Source: Hemicentrotus pulcherrimus (taxonomy: Eukaryota > Echinodermata > Echinoidea > Camarodonta > Strongylocentrotidae). From it: a stretch of 64,000 nt of DNA. This document shows, piece after piece, positions 13,601 through 28,600 of the stretch. The first letter of the stretch is position 1. Each line of letters begins with the position of its first letter. Below the pieces are notes generated by a model. That model saw only the letters and a program-made list of their open reading frames with translations. It had not been told where the DNA came from and ran no database searches. The stretch lies in assembly GCA_003118195.1 (NCBI GenBank), contig BEXV01000578.1, forward strand, positions 46,913-110,912. Direction: 5' to 3'. The position numbers were made by a program, and so were the translations under genes.

Positions 13601-16600
13601 GAGAAAGAGAGTAAGTGTGCATCTGAAGAGAGAAAAGCAAGCCCCGAAGAAAATGTTAGTGAAGAGAGAAAAATAGTATTGAATGTCCTAGGTAAATATG
13701 TTAGAGAGCTATAATTAGCCTGATATTGATATTTAATTCCCCTTTAGGGTAACCTAATAACCTTATTACTTATGCTGTAGAAACTCTTTATTTGCATAAG
13801 CTAGAGAAAAGACAGTCATGAAAAGTTCTTTTGCCCCTTCAGCAACTATTTCATCAGTGTTATATTCTCTTCTAGCTCAGTTCTCTTTGCTGCTTATTTT
13901 TCCCATAGTAATAGCATGAATCTTGGATTCACCAAATATGACTGTAAGCTCAGGAAAGTTCATTGCCTTTTGAGAACACCTATTTTTTATATGGACATGT
14001 TAAGAAGAACCTTGATGTAACAGGGAGCTACCATACTACCACGTACACATGGAACGACTGTTTAACATGTTCCCCCATTCATTATTGGTCTCCCTCGTTT
14101 TGGATTGGCTAATTAATCTCCTTCTCTAAAATCTCCAAAATGATAATTAAACAAATAACCCTTGAAAACAATTATAAACAAAGCAAAAATGATGTGTTTT
14201 GAAGGAAGACATACTCTTAAGCTATTCAGGGAAGGGGCATGTTTTGAAAAATGAATGGTTTAGTTTTTTCAATACTTTGAGGAGCTTTAAGGGGAGGTGA
14301 GGGGGAAAGAATAGAAGTTGTAAATTGTATCATCAGGTTAGTCAGTCTAGACATATTGGGTCTTTTTTTCCTTGTACCTAGTTGGAAAAGCAGAAGAAAT
14401 TGAAAAACGGGAGAGGGGTTGATTTTGTGATCAGGAGGGAAAAGAAAGAAATGAGGGAAGGGTAGAAGAGGAAGGGGTAAAAAAGGGAAAAGGAGTGAGG
14501 ATTCAAATGGGGGTGGGGGTTGTAAGTAATGTATGCTCTTGATGTGAGTGGTATTAAAGAGAAGTTTGTTTCCTTGTAGTTCAGTCCAGACAGACAGGAA
14601 TAGAGAGAAGATTTTAAAGAGCTACTCAGTTTGATTCACATTGCTTATTGTATGAATTCAAGACATGGGAACTACATCTAGATGATACATATCCACTTGC
14701 AAAACAATAAATCATGAAAAATGGTTACATATCATCTCTGTTCTTTACTCATCATGCTGAGACTTGCTCTGTCAATAAGTATACGTAGCGTGTGCATTCT
14801 TGGCAAAAAAACTTACAGGAAAGAAAAAAATGAGGTACTGTTGCATTCTGTCACTGTATTTTTAGAGAGTGTGATCAACCACTAAGGCTGTCCTTTCAGC
14901 ATACCCTTAACAGGTCCTCCTGGTAAACTGTAAAGCTCCAGGAACTCCCATAATGTAATCAGTTTGTATCACATCGGGCATCAGGACTACCAAGAAGTCT
15001 TCCATCTTGCTCGGGATACTAGGAGACAGCTAGGAGAATTAATTCAGTAACCTATCACTGAGCCTGCTAAGACCTAATAGAAATATACCTAATCCAATAG
15101 CTCAAGCCGGAAGATATCCTCAGGCTTGGTTCAGACAGGATAGGAAGAGTTTGATCACTGAATTAGATCACTAAAGACTCTCTCTCTCAAGGCTCCCTTC
15201 TATCTCCTAGATGGAGTGGGCAGACAAGTTCCACCTCCCTGGTGTGGGCTTTCGCATTTAAGCTTAAAAAAGACCCAAGTGATTTTGTCGTATTTACAAA
15301 ATTGTATTGTAAGGAGATAAAGCTTTTCATTCTTAAGTCTTTAACGAGCAAAATACTTTGGCAGGTTGTAAATGCATCTAAATACTTTGCTGATAATTCT
15401 CTGTGTTAAAATACATGATTTTATGGTGAACTAATCATTCATTAAAATACATTGCACCTTGAAGGAATACATACCACTCAACTGTTGAAGAGAAATGTTG
15501 ACCTTTTTGGATGCAGTGAAAATGTTAATGTTCCTGCAGCAGACAAATAAAGACTAAAGATACATTAATCAATCACTGAAACATCATTTTAGCCCACCAG
15601 AGTAGCTCATCCAAAGCATCTAATTGCTACTATTCAGGGAAGAGATGATATTGGATCCAATGTAAACAAAGAAGTTACCATGGTAACTGTATAACAGCAG
15701 CAACATGAGTGTGCCTGATGATGGAAATTAGGATTTATGTATAGTGGTTAGCTAAATTGAGACATCCTATGTGCTAAAAGAATTTTCTCCTTGAAGATGG
15801 GTTTCCCAAACATCAATTTCTAGGATATTGCTGTGACTGATATACTTAAGGTCATTAATGGAAAGATATTGCTTTTATGACTTTATGTCAATAGTGCAAT
15901 TTAATATATTTTGGAGATGTTTGATGAACATTGCAACCCTTTCTATATAGCTTGCTTCTGTTTAGAACAATCGACATCGACTTCTTTCCAATCCCCGTGC
16001 AATGATTTTGATGTCCATTAAAAATATTGCTGCATGTCACCACTCCCCTCCAGCTCCCTCCCAACAAAAACAAAAACAAACAAAAAGTAATGAACTTAGC
16101 TTTTGTCTCTTCTTTCAATTTTGCACATCTCTGTACAGTGAAAAAGTTCAATTGTTATTAATTTGAAGATATACTGCTATCAGAGTTAGATCTGAAGTAT
16201 TGTTTTTATTTTAGAATTTCTCTCTTTGTCTTTTGGATATATTCTCATTCTTTTGTATTCCTTGTGTCACATCTTTTCCTGTTTTTTCACTGGTCTGCTT
16301 TTCACAAACATCAAGATGCAGATAACAATGTTAAAATATTATTCAGTTAACATAGATCAGATGCCTCCTAACTACACCACTGTGTATCATTCTCATTCCT
16401 TAATCACAAGAAAATGTTGGTTCCCGTTTATCTATCTCTCTCTAACACCCTTCCATCCATGCATACTCCTGTATGTCATTACTAGCTGCAGACAACATAG
16501 TTCAGTTCTTGTTTTCTGACTCTGTTTCATCCAAGATGCCCTCCTTATAAGGACAGAGCTCATGTCATAAGCACTTTTAAAGTTTATTTGTCTGTCTGTG

Positions 16601-19600
16601 ATGTGAAAAGCTTTATCTCATTCGTTGTCACGTACCTGTGTTACTCATAAGCAAATGGCAGAGAAAAAGGACATAAGGTATTGTTTGGTAGGAGATGTCA
16701 AGGGATTCAGGTTATTTTGAAATCATGACTAAACCTTCAAAAGCATGAGGTACTTGTGATCTTGGGATGGTAGCTAGAGCTGCTAGATAATGTTAGGATA
16801 GACTGAACAAAATAGTGATAGGATTTATCTCTTTCTGCTTAGCTTTTGTGATGAAAAATTGGCATGTCTAAATGGTCCCTAGGGATGAAGTTAAAATACA
16901 ATGGTAAGGAATAAATCAAGAATAGAAACTAAAATGAAATATTTCACAAATTATCTGTGTCACTTCAATTATATTTGATATAATTAGGGAGATGGCATAT
17001 ATTGTGTAGTTTTCAGTCAAAATATATAGGCTTAGTTTGGATGACTGCCATAATCATGTTTTCCAAATGCCACAGTTTTAATTTTGGGAATGGGGCTAAC
17101 TCTAAACAAGTGAATAAAGAAGTCCTTTTCATCTGGTCTTCTCGTATTGACTAGGAAATGAGACTTCAATATTGATAGGGATATGAAGGCAGGCAATGAG
17201 CAATGACAAGTGTCCAGCTAGTAGTAGGTTGGTTTGATACTCAAGGAACAGGAAGAGTCCAAGTAGGTTACTGAGACCATCTTAGAATAACACACAGCTG
17301 GAGAGGGTAGCCAGAGTAAATTTTTAACAGCTTTCTATACATCTCTGTTTTTTAAAGATATAACCTCAAACATGGAGCTTGATGGATGGAAATGAAATAG
17401 TTTACTAGGCTAACTGAACTTTACTCTCTTGGTTTGTAAAATTTTTTGAAATTTGGGCTACTCCTTATATCTGTAAGTGAGATTTGAGGAAGATGTGAAT
17501 TATGTTCTTGATGATTAAAATTCTAATAGCGGTTATCTTCAATTCATTATCTTAAATTTGTGAGATCTAAATAATATCACATTATAATTTATATCTTTGA
17601 TTACTTTTCCATTAGAAAGGAATCAGCTAGTGTCTTTTAAAAAAGAAATAAAACAAGACAGTTAATCCCTGTGCAAATGGAGTGACTTTTTGATGAATGG
17701 TTTAGTATTAAGTGGCCTTTTATTTCCTTTTTTGCTGTTAATGATTGTAATGACTGAACTAATTTCTATTAAAAAAGGAGTGAACTGATAGAATTTCAGA
17801 GGATTCTTTTCAAATATCCTTTTTTCTATCCTGTCCCATTCAAAATAGGGCATGGAAAATATGAAAATCTATTGTGTATTTCAGTGCATACTCAATAAAA
17901 TCAAATAGTTTTTTACACAGGTCAATCTGCAGCCATATTGGTAAAAAATTTGATTCCTTCAAACTGGGCAGGAAGCCCTCTCCTCTGCTGTCAAATCCAA
18001 TATACATGAGGAGGGGGCCCCCCTTACTCTCCAGTACAAGGTTTGGTTTCTGTTCTTACTTCCTACCCCTTCCTTCTGACTCACCTCCTCCCCAGTGGGC
18101 ACAGACCCCTTATCGCCTACCCCCATCAGCGTCATTTTAACTCAGGCAATCAAAACATGCACACCACCAAAGGCAGAGGTGGAAAATATATAATATCTTT
18201 TCTGTCATAGAGAGAGAGGAGGATTTAGATGTTGAGCAATACAAACATTAACAAATCTGTGGTTAATATCAAAAGGGAAATAGAATATTGACATTTTAAC
18301 CACAAAAAACAGCAGGAATACAGAGGTAGAAATAGCATTTTGAATGGATACATGTACATGCTTATGAATGAAGAAAGATGGTAGTTTGTTTCTTAATTCA
18401 CCAAAATCTTTCATATAGATGATAGTGTCGCTTTTACAATATTTTGGTATGATGAGTTATTGCGTTACTGCCTGGGTAGGTAAATAGATTTGTAGATCTG
18501 TAGATAAATGATGTAGGATGGAAATGTTAAAAAGGGGGTTATATTCCAAACATAGAACTAAGAATGTATGATGTAATAAACAGGATGAATTAATGAAAAA
18601 ATAATACAATTAGCTAGCTGTACTTGATGTGTCTGGTATAGAGATTGGAGACACCCAATAATTTGGTCGCTTCTGCCAAATAATCTAATCTTCTACAAAT
18701 ATAATTTTATTCTGATTCACAGACATGTAGATGAAAGCTAAGATTTATAGACTAACCTAATATTGTTTGACAGGACTGTATCCTACTTCATAAGTTTGAT
18801 AAGGAAATTTGACATTCAGAAAAATAATTCAGGGACCTTTTTGTTATGACTAGACTAAATGAAATCATATTGCAGTTGACTTTTATAGAAATCAGCTGGA
18901 TTCTAAAAAAAGATAACTATTGTGCTATTTGACTGAAGGAAATGGTTTCATTATACAAAAATAGAACTTTGTATATCATTTATTATTAGCATGTTAAACT
19001 GATCATATTCCTGTTCTATCCTACTTCATATAAACAAGACTTGACCAGAGTGATATTTGTGATTTATTTTGTGTTGAATTTTGATTGTCCTCACTAAGTA
19101 TTTTGTATAACTTTTCTTTAAGAGTGGGCATGAGGGCTCGGTATTATTGGGATATTTAAACTTCAGAAATAGGAAATTAGACAGGCAGATGAATTAACCA
19201 TCACAGCTAATATCTCAGTTACAGTTAATGATTGTTTTTAGAACCATCAGAATTATCTTGTTGAGGATAGTTGATGCATTTGTTTGACAGTTGTTCTATC
19301 CCCACATCCCATGTGCAGTATGTTATGTGGGTGAAGTTTAATTCCATGTGATATTAATGTCTTGTTATAGTTTTATGAGGGTATTCAATGTCACAGCTAA
19401 TGCTCGTTTGGTCTTAGATTGACACATCAAGGATGAGATGGGTGGAGACTGTTTAGATAAATTGCTCTAAGAAGAAAAAAAAGAAGAAGAAAGAAATAAA
19501 AAATGGAAGCAAGATGTTGAAAATTTAATCATAAAAGGGGTAGTGTGAATATCTTGAAAACAGCACAAACATAAGATCGTGGAAGAAGGTTACAAAAATA

Positions 19601-22600
19601 GATAATCCAAGGTGAAAAAAGAGGGTATAGTTTGAGAAATGGGATGGATATTGTATAAATATATATATATATATTCATAGCTTTTTTTACTGTGGAAATT
19701 AGAGAAAGAGCAAATTGGGCAATACTTTTGGATACAGGTAAACAGGACAGATGTTATTACCTGTAAGAAAATGTCATATAAATCAATAACATTGTAAATT
19801 GTGAGATAGATGATGAGCCTTTCTTTCTTTTTCCCAAGTATTTTAAGTTAACCTGTATCTGTAAATTATTCAATCCGTCTATTTGTATTTGATGTTCCTC
19901 TGAGGGAAGCATCAAGGTCACCAACTATTTGAGATTCTTTTTCTTGAGAAGTATGCCTAAAATATAGTGGGTGTGATAGTTATCGTTGATCTGCAGAGTC
20001 CCTGCATCAATGACACCGATCTGTCATCTCTGTTCATCCTATGTTGACCATCTAGTACTTGACCATGTCCAGTTCAGGCTGACCATGTCTACTGGGAGAG
20101 ATACTATATTTTCCCCTAGTCCTCCCTTGTCATATTTTGTCTTCCAATCCATGACATTTCTCCCCAAAGCTGACTTATATTTTAGCCAAGGTGTGTTTGG
20201 AGCCATGCATACAGGATTGACTCATAACACCCTGAACACCTTTGTGGCTCCTAACATACAGTCTATTTTACGTTTTCTCTTTTGATTATTAAGTTTTCCA
20301 TGAATTATGACCCAAAAGTGGTACATTTTAATATGGTCAGCACAAGATAAATTACATATTTTGTATTTAAGGCTGTTTAAAAATTTTATTCACATTTAAT
20401 TCTTATCATATATTTATGCTCTTATTAAAAGTTCTTGTTCTTTCTTTTTGTCCCTCTTATTGCAGGATGATCTGAATACCTATGGAGACCTTGTATTGGA
20501 GGTAGGTTTTAATTCCTTGTTTGATAAACCATGAAGCTAATAGGGAAACAATAAGACTATATAGATTTCTCACATCTTCAACCTGCTGCAGAAAATTGGA
20601 TGGACTACATAAATAATTATCCAGTTTCTGGATAAGATATACTGAGAATAGATAACAAATTTGTTTAAAACCTCTGAAGAATTGACAGGACTAGAATAAT
20701 AATTTGATAAAACCAGATTTGCTCAGGGGGAGAGGGAGCAAGTTCTCATGTAAAAACTAGTCAAGTCTTGTCCTTGGAATATCTTGCTCGAAATGTAATT
20801 TCTTGAGACGAAAGGATGCCGGGGAAGAAGGGGGTAGGCCACTTTGGTGAAAAAGAGAAAAGTTAGGAAATCTGTGGACTATAAAGAATATTAGATGCTT
20901 CCTGTGGCAACATTATTAGCAAGAGGTCTCCCTGTAAAAACTATTTCTGGATCTAGATCTTGGATTTCTGCCATGATAGACTCAGTGGTCAATGTCAGAG
21001 TCTTGTACCGTACTTAAGCTTGATGCATGTTTGTATATTAATCCTTACCTCATGATTACATTCTGTTATGAGGATACAAGTCTGCTTATTGATTAAAGCT
21101 ATCTTTGTAGACAGTTATAGAGATAATAATATATCATCAAACATATATATTCCTGTCTATTCGGAAACAGGTTTTACAGTTGCATCTTGAAGATTTGTTG
21201 ATTGTAGTTCATAGTCTCATGAATGTAATCATTGGAGAGTTTGTGCTTAACACATGCAAAACATTTTTTTCTTTCTTTTCTTTAAAAAAAAAGAGTAACC
21301 CCATTTACATTATAAGGATACACAATGGAGATAATTACATGTAGAAAAAAGAGGCACATATAGAAATGATAACAAATGGAAGAAAACAATATCTCTGCTA
21401 TAATGTTGTCATCTGTGCAATTAGCAATACATGGTTGAATTCAAAGTGCAATTCCACTAATGGAGTTACCATGTCTAACCCTATTCTTGTAAAAGTGATT
21501 AAATTGATCACTTTGTGGAGCAAGCTAGACAGAAATGAGACAACTACAAATAGAACAAGTGAATATATGATGATAAACTAGCATGCCACCAATAGAGGAA
21601 ATGAGCCAGGATACACTTTGCTAAATTTGTTCACCTTGTCACTTTGAGCCGATTTAGGTCAGAATACAATGCAAACAATTAAAATGTTGAATAGAAATAT
21701 GAATGCATCAGCCAATGATATATTTATTTCATTTACACATGATGAATAGAGAGAATATACAAATAATATCACAATGGGCTAGTGCCAGAGTACAGCTTGG
21801 CAAAAGTTCATTGAAAGTATTCGGATAAGCCTTATGAAGTTACATTTAACTGTTTTATATTAATATCCTTCATACATATACCTGTATTCAAATGCCCCAA
21901 ATACATTGTATTCCTTGCCTCAGAATAAGAACATCACATGTATTAAAAACCTTTCCTAATGTCATTTTATCCGTTATGAAATGGAATTCTTTTCCAATAT
22001 ATCTCACTCCAGACACGTGAATGCATGTTGGAGGGATTGCAATTATATATTGACTAATAATAATTCATATATTTGCATAATATGTTGCGATTGATTGAAG
22101 GTTCTGATTGTTGAACACATTGTAATGTGCTTGAACTTTCACATACTTCCCCCCNCCGGTTCATCTATCTGTTTGAGAGGGCGCTTCTCATCGGCAAGAA
22201 ACACGAGAACACCAATCTCATCAGTATTAAGACTCAAATCACAGTAAGAAAAATCAATTTTGGTTATGTATCAGTGGTTTAGAACATTAAAGGAATTCCA
22301 CCATTATACTTTAAAATTAAATACATGTCTGGTTTTTCATGACTGTAGGCAAAGTAACTCGGTGCTATATACTACCCGCCAAACTAATTCCAAACCGACT
22401 CCAAACAAACCGATTCTTAGCCATTTAGGGCATCAGTCTCATGTGTTTGCTGAAAATATGAAAAGAGGCCACATATTATGAAGACATTCTTAAAGATGGA
22501 TATTATATATTTTACAGAGACTACATATTAAGTATCTCAACAAAGTTGCAAATTTCCTGCATAAGTTTGTATTTATTTTTTATGTGTGAAAGCAAGATTA

Positions 22601-25600
22601 GGCTTAGAGCAGACTAACAGAGACTAATTTGTTATTAAAAGGACATTAGGAAAGAGACTACTGGAAATCATCTCAAATTGGAATGTTATTACCGACAGAA
22701 GAACAACAGGACTACACCCAAGAAAGGATATCACTCAACTTTAAACTGATTAGGCCTATAGACTATAGTACATATCAGTCTACATGTTCGGTAGACTAGA
22801 CAACATACTAACCTGTCTTTAGGATGTGGGCATTTCTCTTCATTTACCCGCAAATACAATTCATGGATTCTGGTTTTACAACCGATTCAAACAGTTATTC
22901 AATATTTAGGGCAGATCATGCCTTAGACATTTTGAATAGCGTTCGATAAAGCACATGAATAGTGTTGACAAAACTGGAAATTCTGTGAAAGTTGGCCTTG
23001 TGTTTTAAAAGCAATTGAAGAAAGAAAAAAAAATTAGTTCAAGCACTATTAAACACATAATGAGATAAAGGAAAAAAAATCTGTAGAGATTAGGAAAGCT
23101 TTAATATTACACTGATATCACATCTCCACCCTTCACTTGCTATTTTATTTGCAGGCAGTCGAAGGTTAGTTTGCTAAGTAGATTTCACTTCAATATGAGG
23201 TGGAATTGTTGACTGTAGAGTAAACATTCATGTCAGTAGAACTATCAAATGCAAATCAGAATGTCCAATTAACAAAGCTTCACATTCCACTCTCTAGGAA
23301 TTCGTTATCAACTGGAGGAGATATTATTTTCACTTGGTATTACCTTGTCATATCACCAAACATTCTCTATTTGTTTAAAATCCACTAGCTTTCATTTAGA
23401 CTTGCTCTGTATGTAATAATGTAGACCAATGATTCAGTTTTCCACACATATGTTTCTACCATACCTTGGGAATTGTGAAATTGTCTGTTGCGCATTTACA
23501 GCTGGAATCTGAATGATAGAGGATTATGAGCACTCTTCATTCATTCAATTATAGCAGGACTAATTGTATTTATTTCTTAATCAACAATTTTCGCACTGTT
23601 AAGATATTACAATATACATAAGGAGTAAAACGTGACTGTATATTCTTGATAGTGGATTAAACATGTTGAATTCTTTGGTCCTCCTGGGGTTTCCAGTTGA
23701 CTTTACATCTTTACGCCTGTTCTCATCAGCACGAGTTTGCCAAATTACCTGCTTTTTTAACTATCCCGATCTCAAATTAACCAATAAATTTGAGTCTTCA
23801 TCAGCCGCAGTTGCAATTAGCGGGATATTTGCGCCCGTCCGAGCTAGTTTGTGATGAGCATATCTGTCTGGTGAAGGTACAGTTTCGAGCTTCGGTATAA
23901 TATGAGTCTGAAAATGGCGGGTTATTTGGCAAACTATAGCTGATGAAAACAGGCCTTTACTTTGACTCTGCTTTCCCTGAGAGTAACATTCCTACAATAT
24001 CTTGAGAAACATTCCAGGCATGAACCATGTTTGCTCTAGAGGATATTTGTTTGACTTTGGGTCATGTTTACTAAAGTCAATATGACGAGGAGGGAAGTAT
24101 TCCAGAGATCTTGTGACTAGAGATCCTCGAGCGTTAATAACTACATAATTGTCAGTCAAATCAAATAGGACTTCCAACTTATAAATGTGCAACTGTCGAC
24201 AGGAGATGTTTTTGCTGGAGGCTGTTAAAGTCCTTCGTTGGTACTATGAGATTGCAGTATAATCCTTAGAATCTTTTTTTTTTTAAATTTAAATCGTCCT
24301 TGCTTAATGTGTTATCTGCCTTTCTCAATACATATCATGGGGTTACATGATTTTTCTTGTGAGAAAATTGACACTTCAATTTAAAAAAAAGGAAGCATCT
24401 CTATGCTATTTTTGTCCTTTTTAAATGATTTTTGTGAAATATTTCCTGGAAATAAAACCCTTTTTTTGTTGTTCTTTCTTTCTTTTTGGTAGTGCCAGGC
24501 ACTACATATTCTGGAATAAGAACAACCATCCAATTAGGACCAATTATACAAGGGAAATTATCAAGATTGTAGTTTTGATTTGATTATCCTTGCATTTGTT
24601 GATAACCTGATTGTCCATGTTTAATATCCTTTTGTTTTCCTAACAGTGTGCCAACCTGATGCTAATAGAAAGTGTTCCCAAAGAACCCCTTGGCTTCAAT
24701 GTGATTCCCTTTGATAACTCAGACCTACAGTACACCATTCTTGTAAGTATCCTCACTGTTTTCAATTATGTATTCTAGGAAAGAATATTAATAGTTTGTT
24801 GTCATACGGGCACTACTTCAAATGTTCCTACAACCACTTTGCTTTCTACTTCCTGTACAAGCAGCAGAAAGTGTCACAAGGAGAAAAGCTTTTGTTATTG
24901 ACATTATGATACTTTCTGCTGCTCCTTCTTCTCCTACCCCTGCTCACACTCCTATCGTTCTTTCTATGACTTCTACCTGCATTGCTACTGATGCTATTAC
25001 TCTCACAGCACTATCAATACCGCCGGTCCTTCAACTTATTTAAACAAAAATGGTTGTCTATATGGTCTCTCTGTATTTCAGTATTAGCTACCTTAATGAT
25101 TAATGAAATGATATTGATGATTGTCACTTGTACTTCCAGACACCCCCAGGCCAAATCTCAGGAGCAGAAGAAACAATGGACTCATGAAATAAAGAGACTT
25201 ATCCTTGAAAACTACCAGAGCAACATTCCTACCAAAGTCAAAGAACTCATCCTCGGTACAAGTAAGCATTCTATGGAATCTTTAACTCATGTTAATCATC
25301 TTGGAAAATCGTGATGTGTGTCTTGACAGCGGCATATACATGTACATTCAAACATAACAGGAGATACCCAAAGAATCACCATGTATCTGACACATCAGTG
25401 TTCCATCCATTTTACTTTGGGGAGGAGGGTATATATTTCTCTAGATAGGGTTTTAATGAGTGTCATTAGACAAGAGGAGCCACAGAGGACATCTCTTTTT
25501 TTTACAGTTCCATCATGTAAAAATGGTGATATAAAGAAGAGGTTCAAACATTTGTAATTACATGCAAATGTCGACAACGCTTATGAAGTTATTTGGTGAA

Positions 25601-28600
25601 TCAGATTTGAAAGACATGATGAAGATAATGATGCATTTACATCTTGGGTGGTCACAGCAAGTAATGTTACATCAAACAAGCGGAATTAAGGTTATAAGAA
25701 GGAGATTAGAGCCATTCTCTTAGTCGTTCTTAATAAGAACAAGATTGTGAAATCTTAATCTCAAGGTACTTGTGATAAACAATATAACACCATAAAGATG
25801 AGATGAAATTTCTCTGTGATGCCATGCCCTTAGTGACGTCACATCAAAGAGCTTTAATAGTAGATAAACATCTGCAATGACTGAGGTTGATAAATCATCA
25901 ATGACATTAGATTTAGGAGAGCTTGGCTATTTGGGGGTCCCTTGTTTCCAGAGTAAGATTCCATCGGACGAGAATCAAAGTTGAAGAGGAAATGGTGATT
26001 TCTGGTGCTTCCATAATCGACTTGCATGTCATGGTCTGCACCACAGAATCAACGCCTACCCTCTGTGAATCATACTTCCGCTCAATTAGACACTCTTAAC
26101 CATCCTCCAGATCGCAAAAGGGTATGGAGGGAGAGGGTCAGAGATCAAAACAAGTGTAAAGAGAAAGAGGGAGAGGGAGGGAGATCAAAACAAGTGTAAA
26201 GAGATAGAGGGAGAGAGATATCAAAACGAGTGTAAAGAGATTGTGGGTAAGAAGGAGGGAGAAAAGACATCAGGAATACAATATAAAGCAAGGAAGAATG
26301 AATGTATTAAAATATTCAATTGATTGAGGATGGAGAATGGAGAAGAGAGAGTGAGGAGTAGGGAAAAGAGAAGAAAAATTGCATGGATGAAGTGATGGGC
26401 TGAAAGAAACATGCACACAAGGATACATCATTTATGAAAAATACATTTATTTTGAAAGTCATATTCACATTATCGCAGCTTCAGCAAGAACGAGTCAGAT
26501 GTTTCTAATAAGACTCTAGGATGTAGAGAGTGGGGAAGAAAGGTGATAAAGGAAGCAAGGTTGGGCTCCATATACCATGATGTAGCTTCAAGCATTTGGA
26601 TCTCATTTAAGACGCTAGAGAATTGATAAGTCATGTGACTTCCACCAAGCAACTGTGAGGAATTACTGAACCATATTTATTTAAGAGAGTGAATAAGATA
26701 ATAATCTGTATGAAAGTTTCATGATTTATCCTTTAGCTGCCATTCCAATTTATTAAAGGCAGGTTTATTAAACTTAGTTTGAGTGCAAGATGAAAGTTGA
26801 GAATAGCAAGCCATATTGCAACTAAAGCAGATTTAGAAATTTGTCAATAAGCACAGGACAAGAAATCAGTTTTTTCTGTAGATTCTGACAATTTTCAATG
26901 TTTAAGAATTAAGATAAAGCAGTTATTAAAGTCACTGAAATTAACATCATATTCCTCTTGGTTTCATGTTTTTAAATATTGACAATTTTTAATGCTATTA
27001 TATAACTTTGGGCGAATAGGGAGATTTTTAAGGCTGTTGGAGAAAATGTTGTAAAGATTGCCAGTGAAATTTTGAAAGGGTTTAGTTTGGTTTAATGCAG
27101 ATATTCATATTGCAGAATTGACATGCATAAATGTGATCAACTTCTTCTTCTCCATCAACATTGCGTACAATACAGAGCTAGAAATCAGCTTATCATGTAA
27201 CCCCATGATCTGTCTTGGATTAAAGCAATAGTCATGAACTTATCAAAAGACCATCTTTCAAGCCAATAAAATGTTTCCTACAACCTACTTCCTCATCTCT
27301 GTTCAGTTGGGCTTAAATGTATGATAATTGCCTTGCAGATGGAGACATCCTGTAATCATAAACTAATTCAAGATTGTTAGGAAGTGATCTGTGATTATCT
27401 TCCAGATGTGGAAGGGGGGTTGATTTTAGTTCTAAAAATGTCAACGTTCTGTCAGTGAAATAGAAAATAGCAGTTAGAAAATGTGTTTAAGATGAAGAAT
27501 CCTTACACTTCATGCTCACTCTGAGGGAGTGTCAGGCGACATAGGAGTTTGTCAGAATGGATCACAGGATAATCAATTCAATGAGGCCTCAATAGATTTG
27601 TCCTTGACTTTCTAATATCTTGGCCTGAATAATGTCATTCTAAACACAGGCTAGAAACACAAAAATTCATCATTACATTCTATCAAGAACTTTACTTTTG
27701 TCATAATGCTGTTATTTACTTCAAATTGGCGAAATCATTTGGACCTTGGTTAATTGGTGAAACATCAAATCTCGCTATTTAAATTTTAGATATCAAAATC
27801 TAGATAACAACATGATTCGTTACTTTATAAAAGCAAGGGATGTAACTCCGACTAACATTTGGAAACAAAAGTTTAACAGCATTTGAAAGTACATTTGATA
27901 TTGTGGAAATGGTTTTACTCCTAAACAGGTGTATTTCTGTGATGACTACATCACCTTGTCTGGGATTAAGATGAATTTATTCAAGGAAGAGAATTTGTCT
28001 TGAATCGTAATGACATTTCACTCATCCAATCATTAACCTGCTTTTACTCTCGGCTTCCTTTACAAGTGAAAGGGCTTTAATTTGTTACCAGTCTATCCAA
28101 CTTCTGTTTTACCTTTCTCTAAATGAATAATTTCCCCAAGGGGTAAGAGAGATTGCTTCTTATAATTGACATGGCTCAAGTCCAAGTTTGCATTTGTCAA
28201 CAATGGTTGCTTAATGCATCCAAATGAAGGGAGACGAATGGGGAAAGAACAGGTTTGGTCCCGCTACATGGGTAGCTTCCTAATCATAGAATGGCGGATA
28301 TGGGTCATACTTTACAGACCTACCTAAATCTATTTCAGTTCTTCCTCTGTTTGTCCTGCTGATTAGTGTGTTTTTAAATCCTACATGTTCATACCTGGTC
28401 TAAAGAAAAACCTCCTTCAGACATGGAGCACCCCACCCCCTCTCCTCCAAAAAAAAATGGGTACTATACTGATGAAAAATAATGAGATGGTTGAGATAGT
28501 TCAAAACCACGGACTGAAATAAAGGCCTACCCTTGATTCCATTTGTTCTACTTTCTTTGCCATTCAGTTAATTGCAGTTAATTGTGAAGCTTTGTCCAAT

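Larger units (their letters stand above)
9475..20465. other. RhoGEF intron, about 11 kb
   Basis: Long non-coding stretch. Contains a pyrimidine-rich tract (about 12026-12290), purine-rich tracts (about 14280-14520), GGTA repeats (13561-13577) and a TA run (19655-19674). A 129-codon - strand open frame at 11135-11524 has no recognised family. No exon is needed here by phase. Confidence 0.65.
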
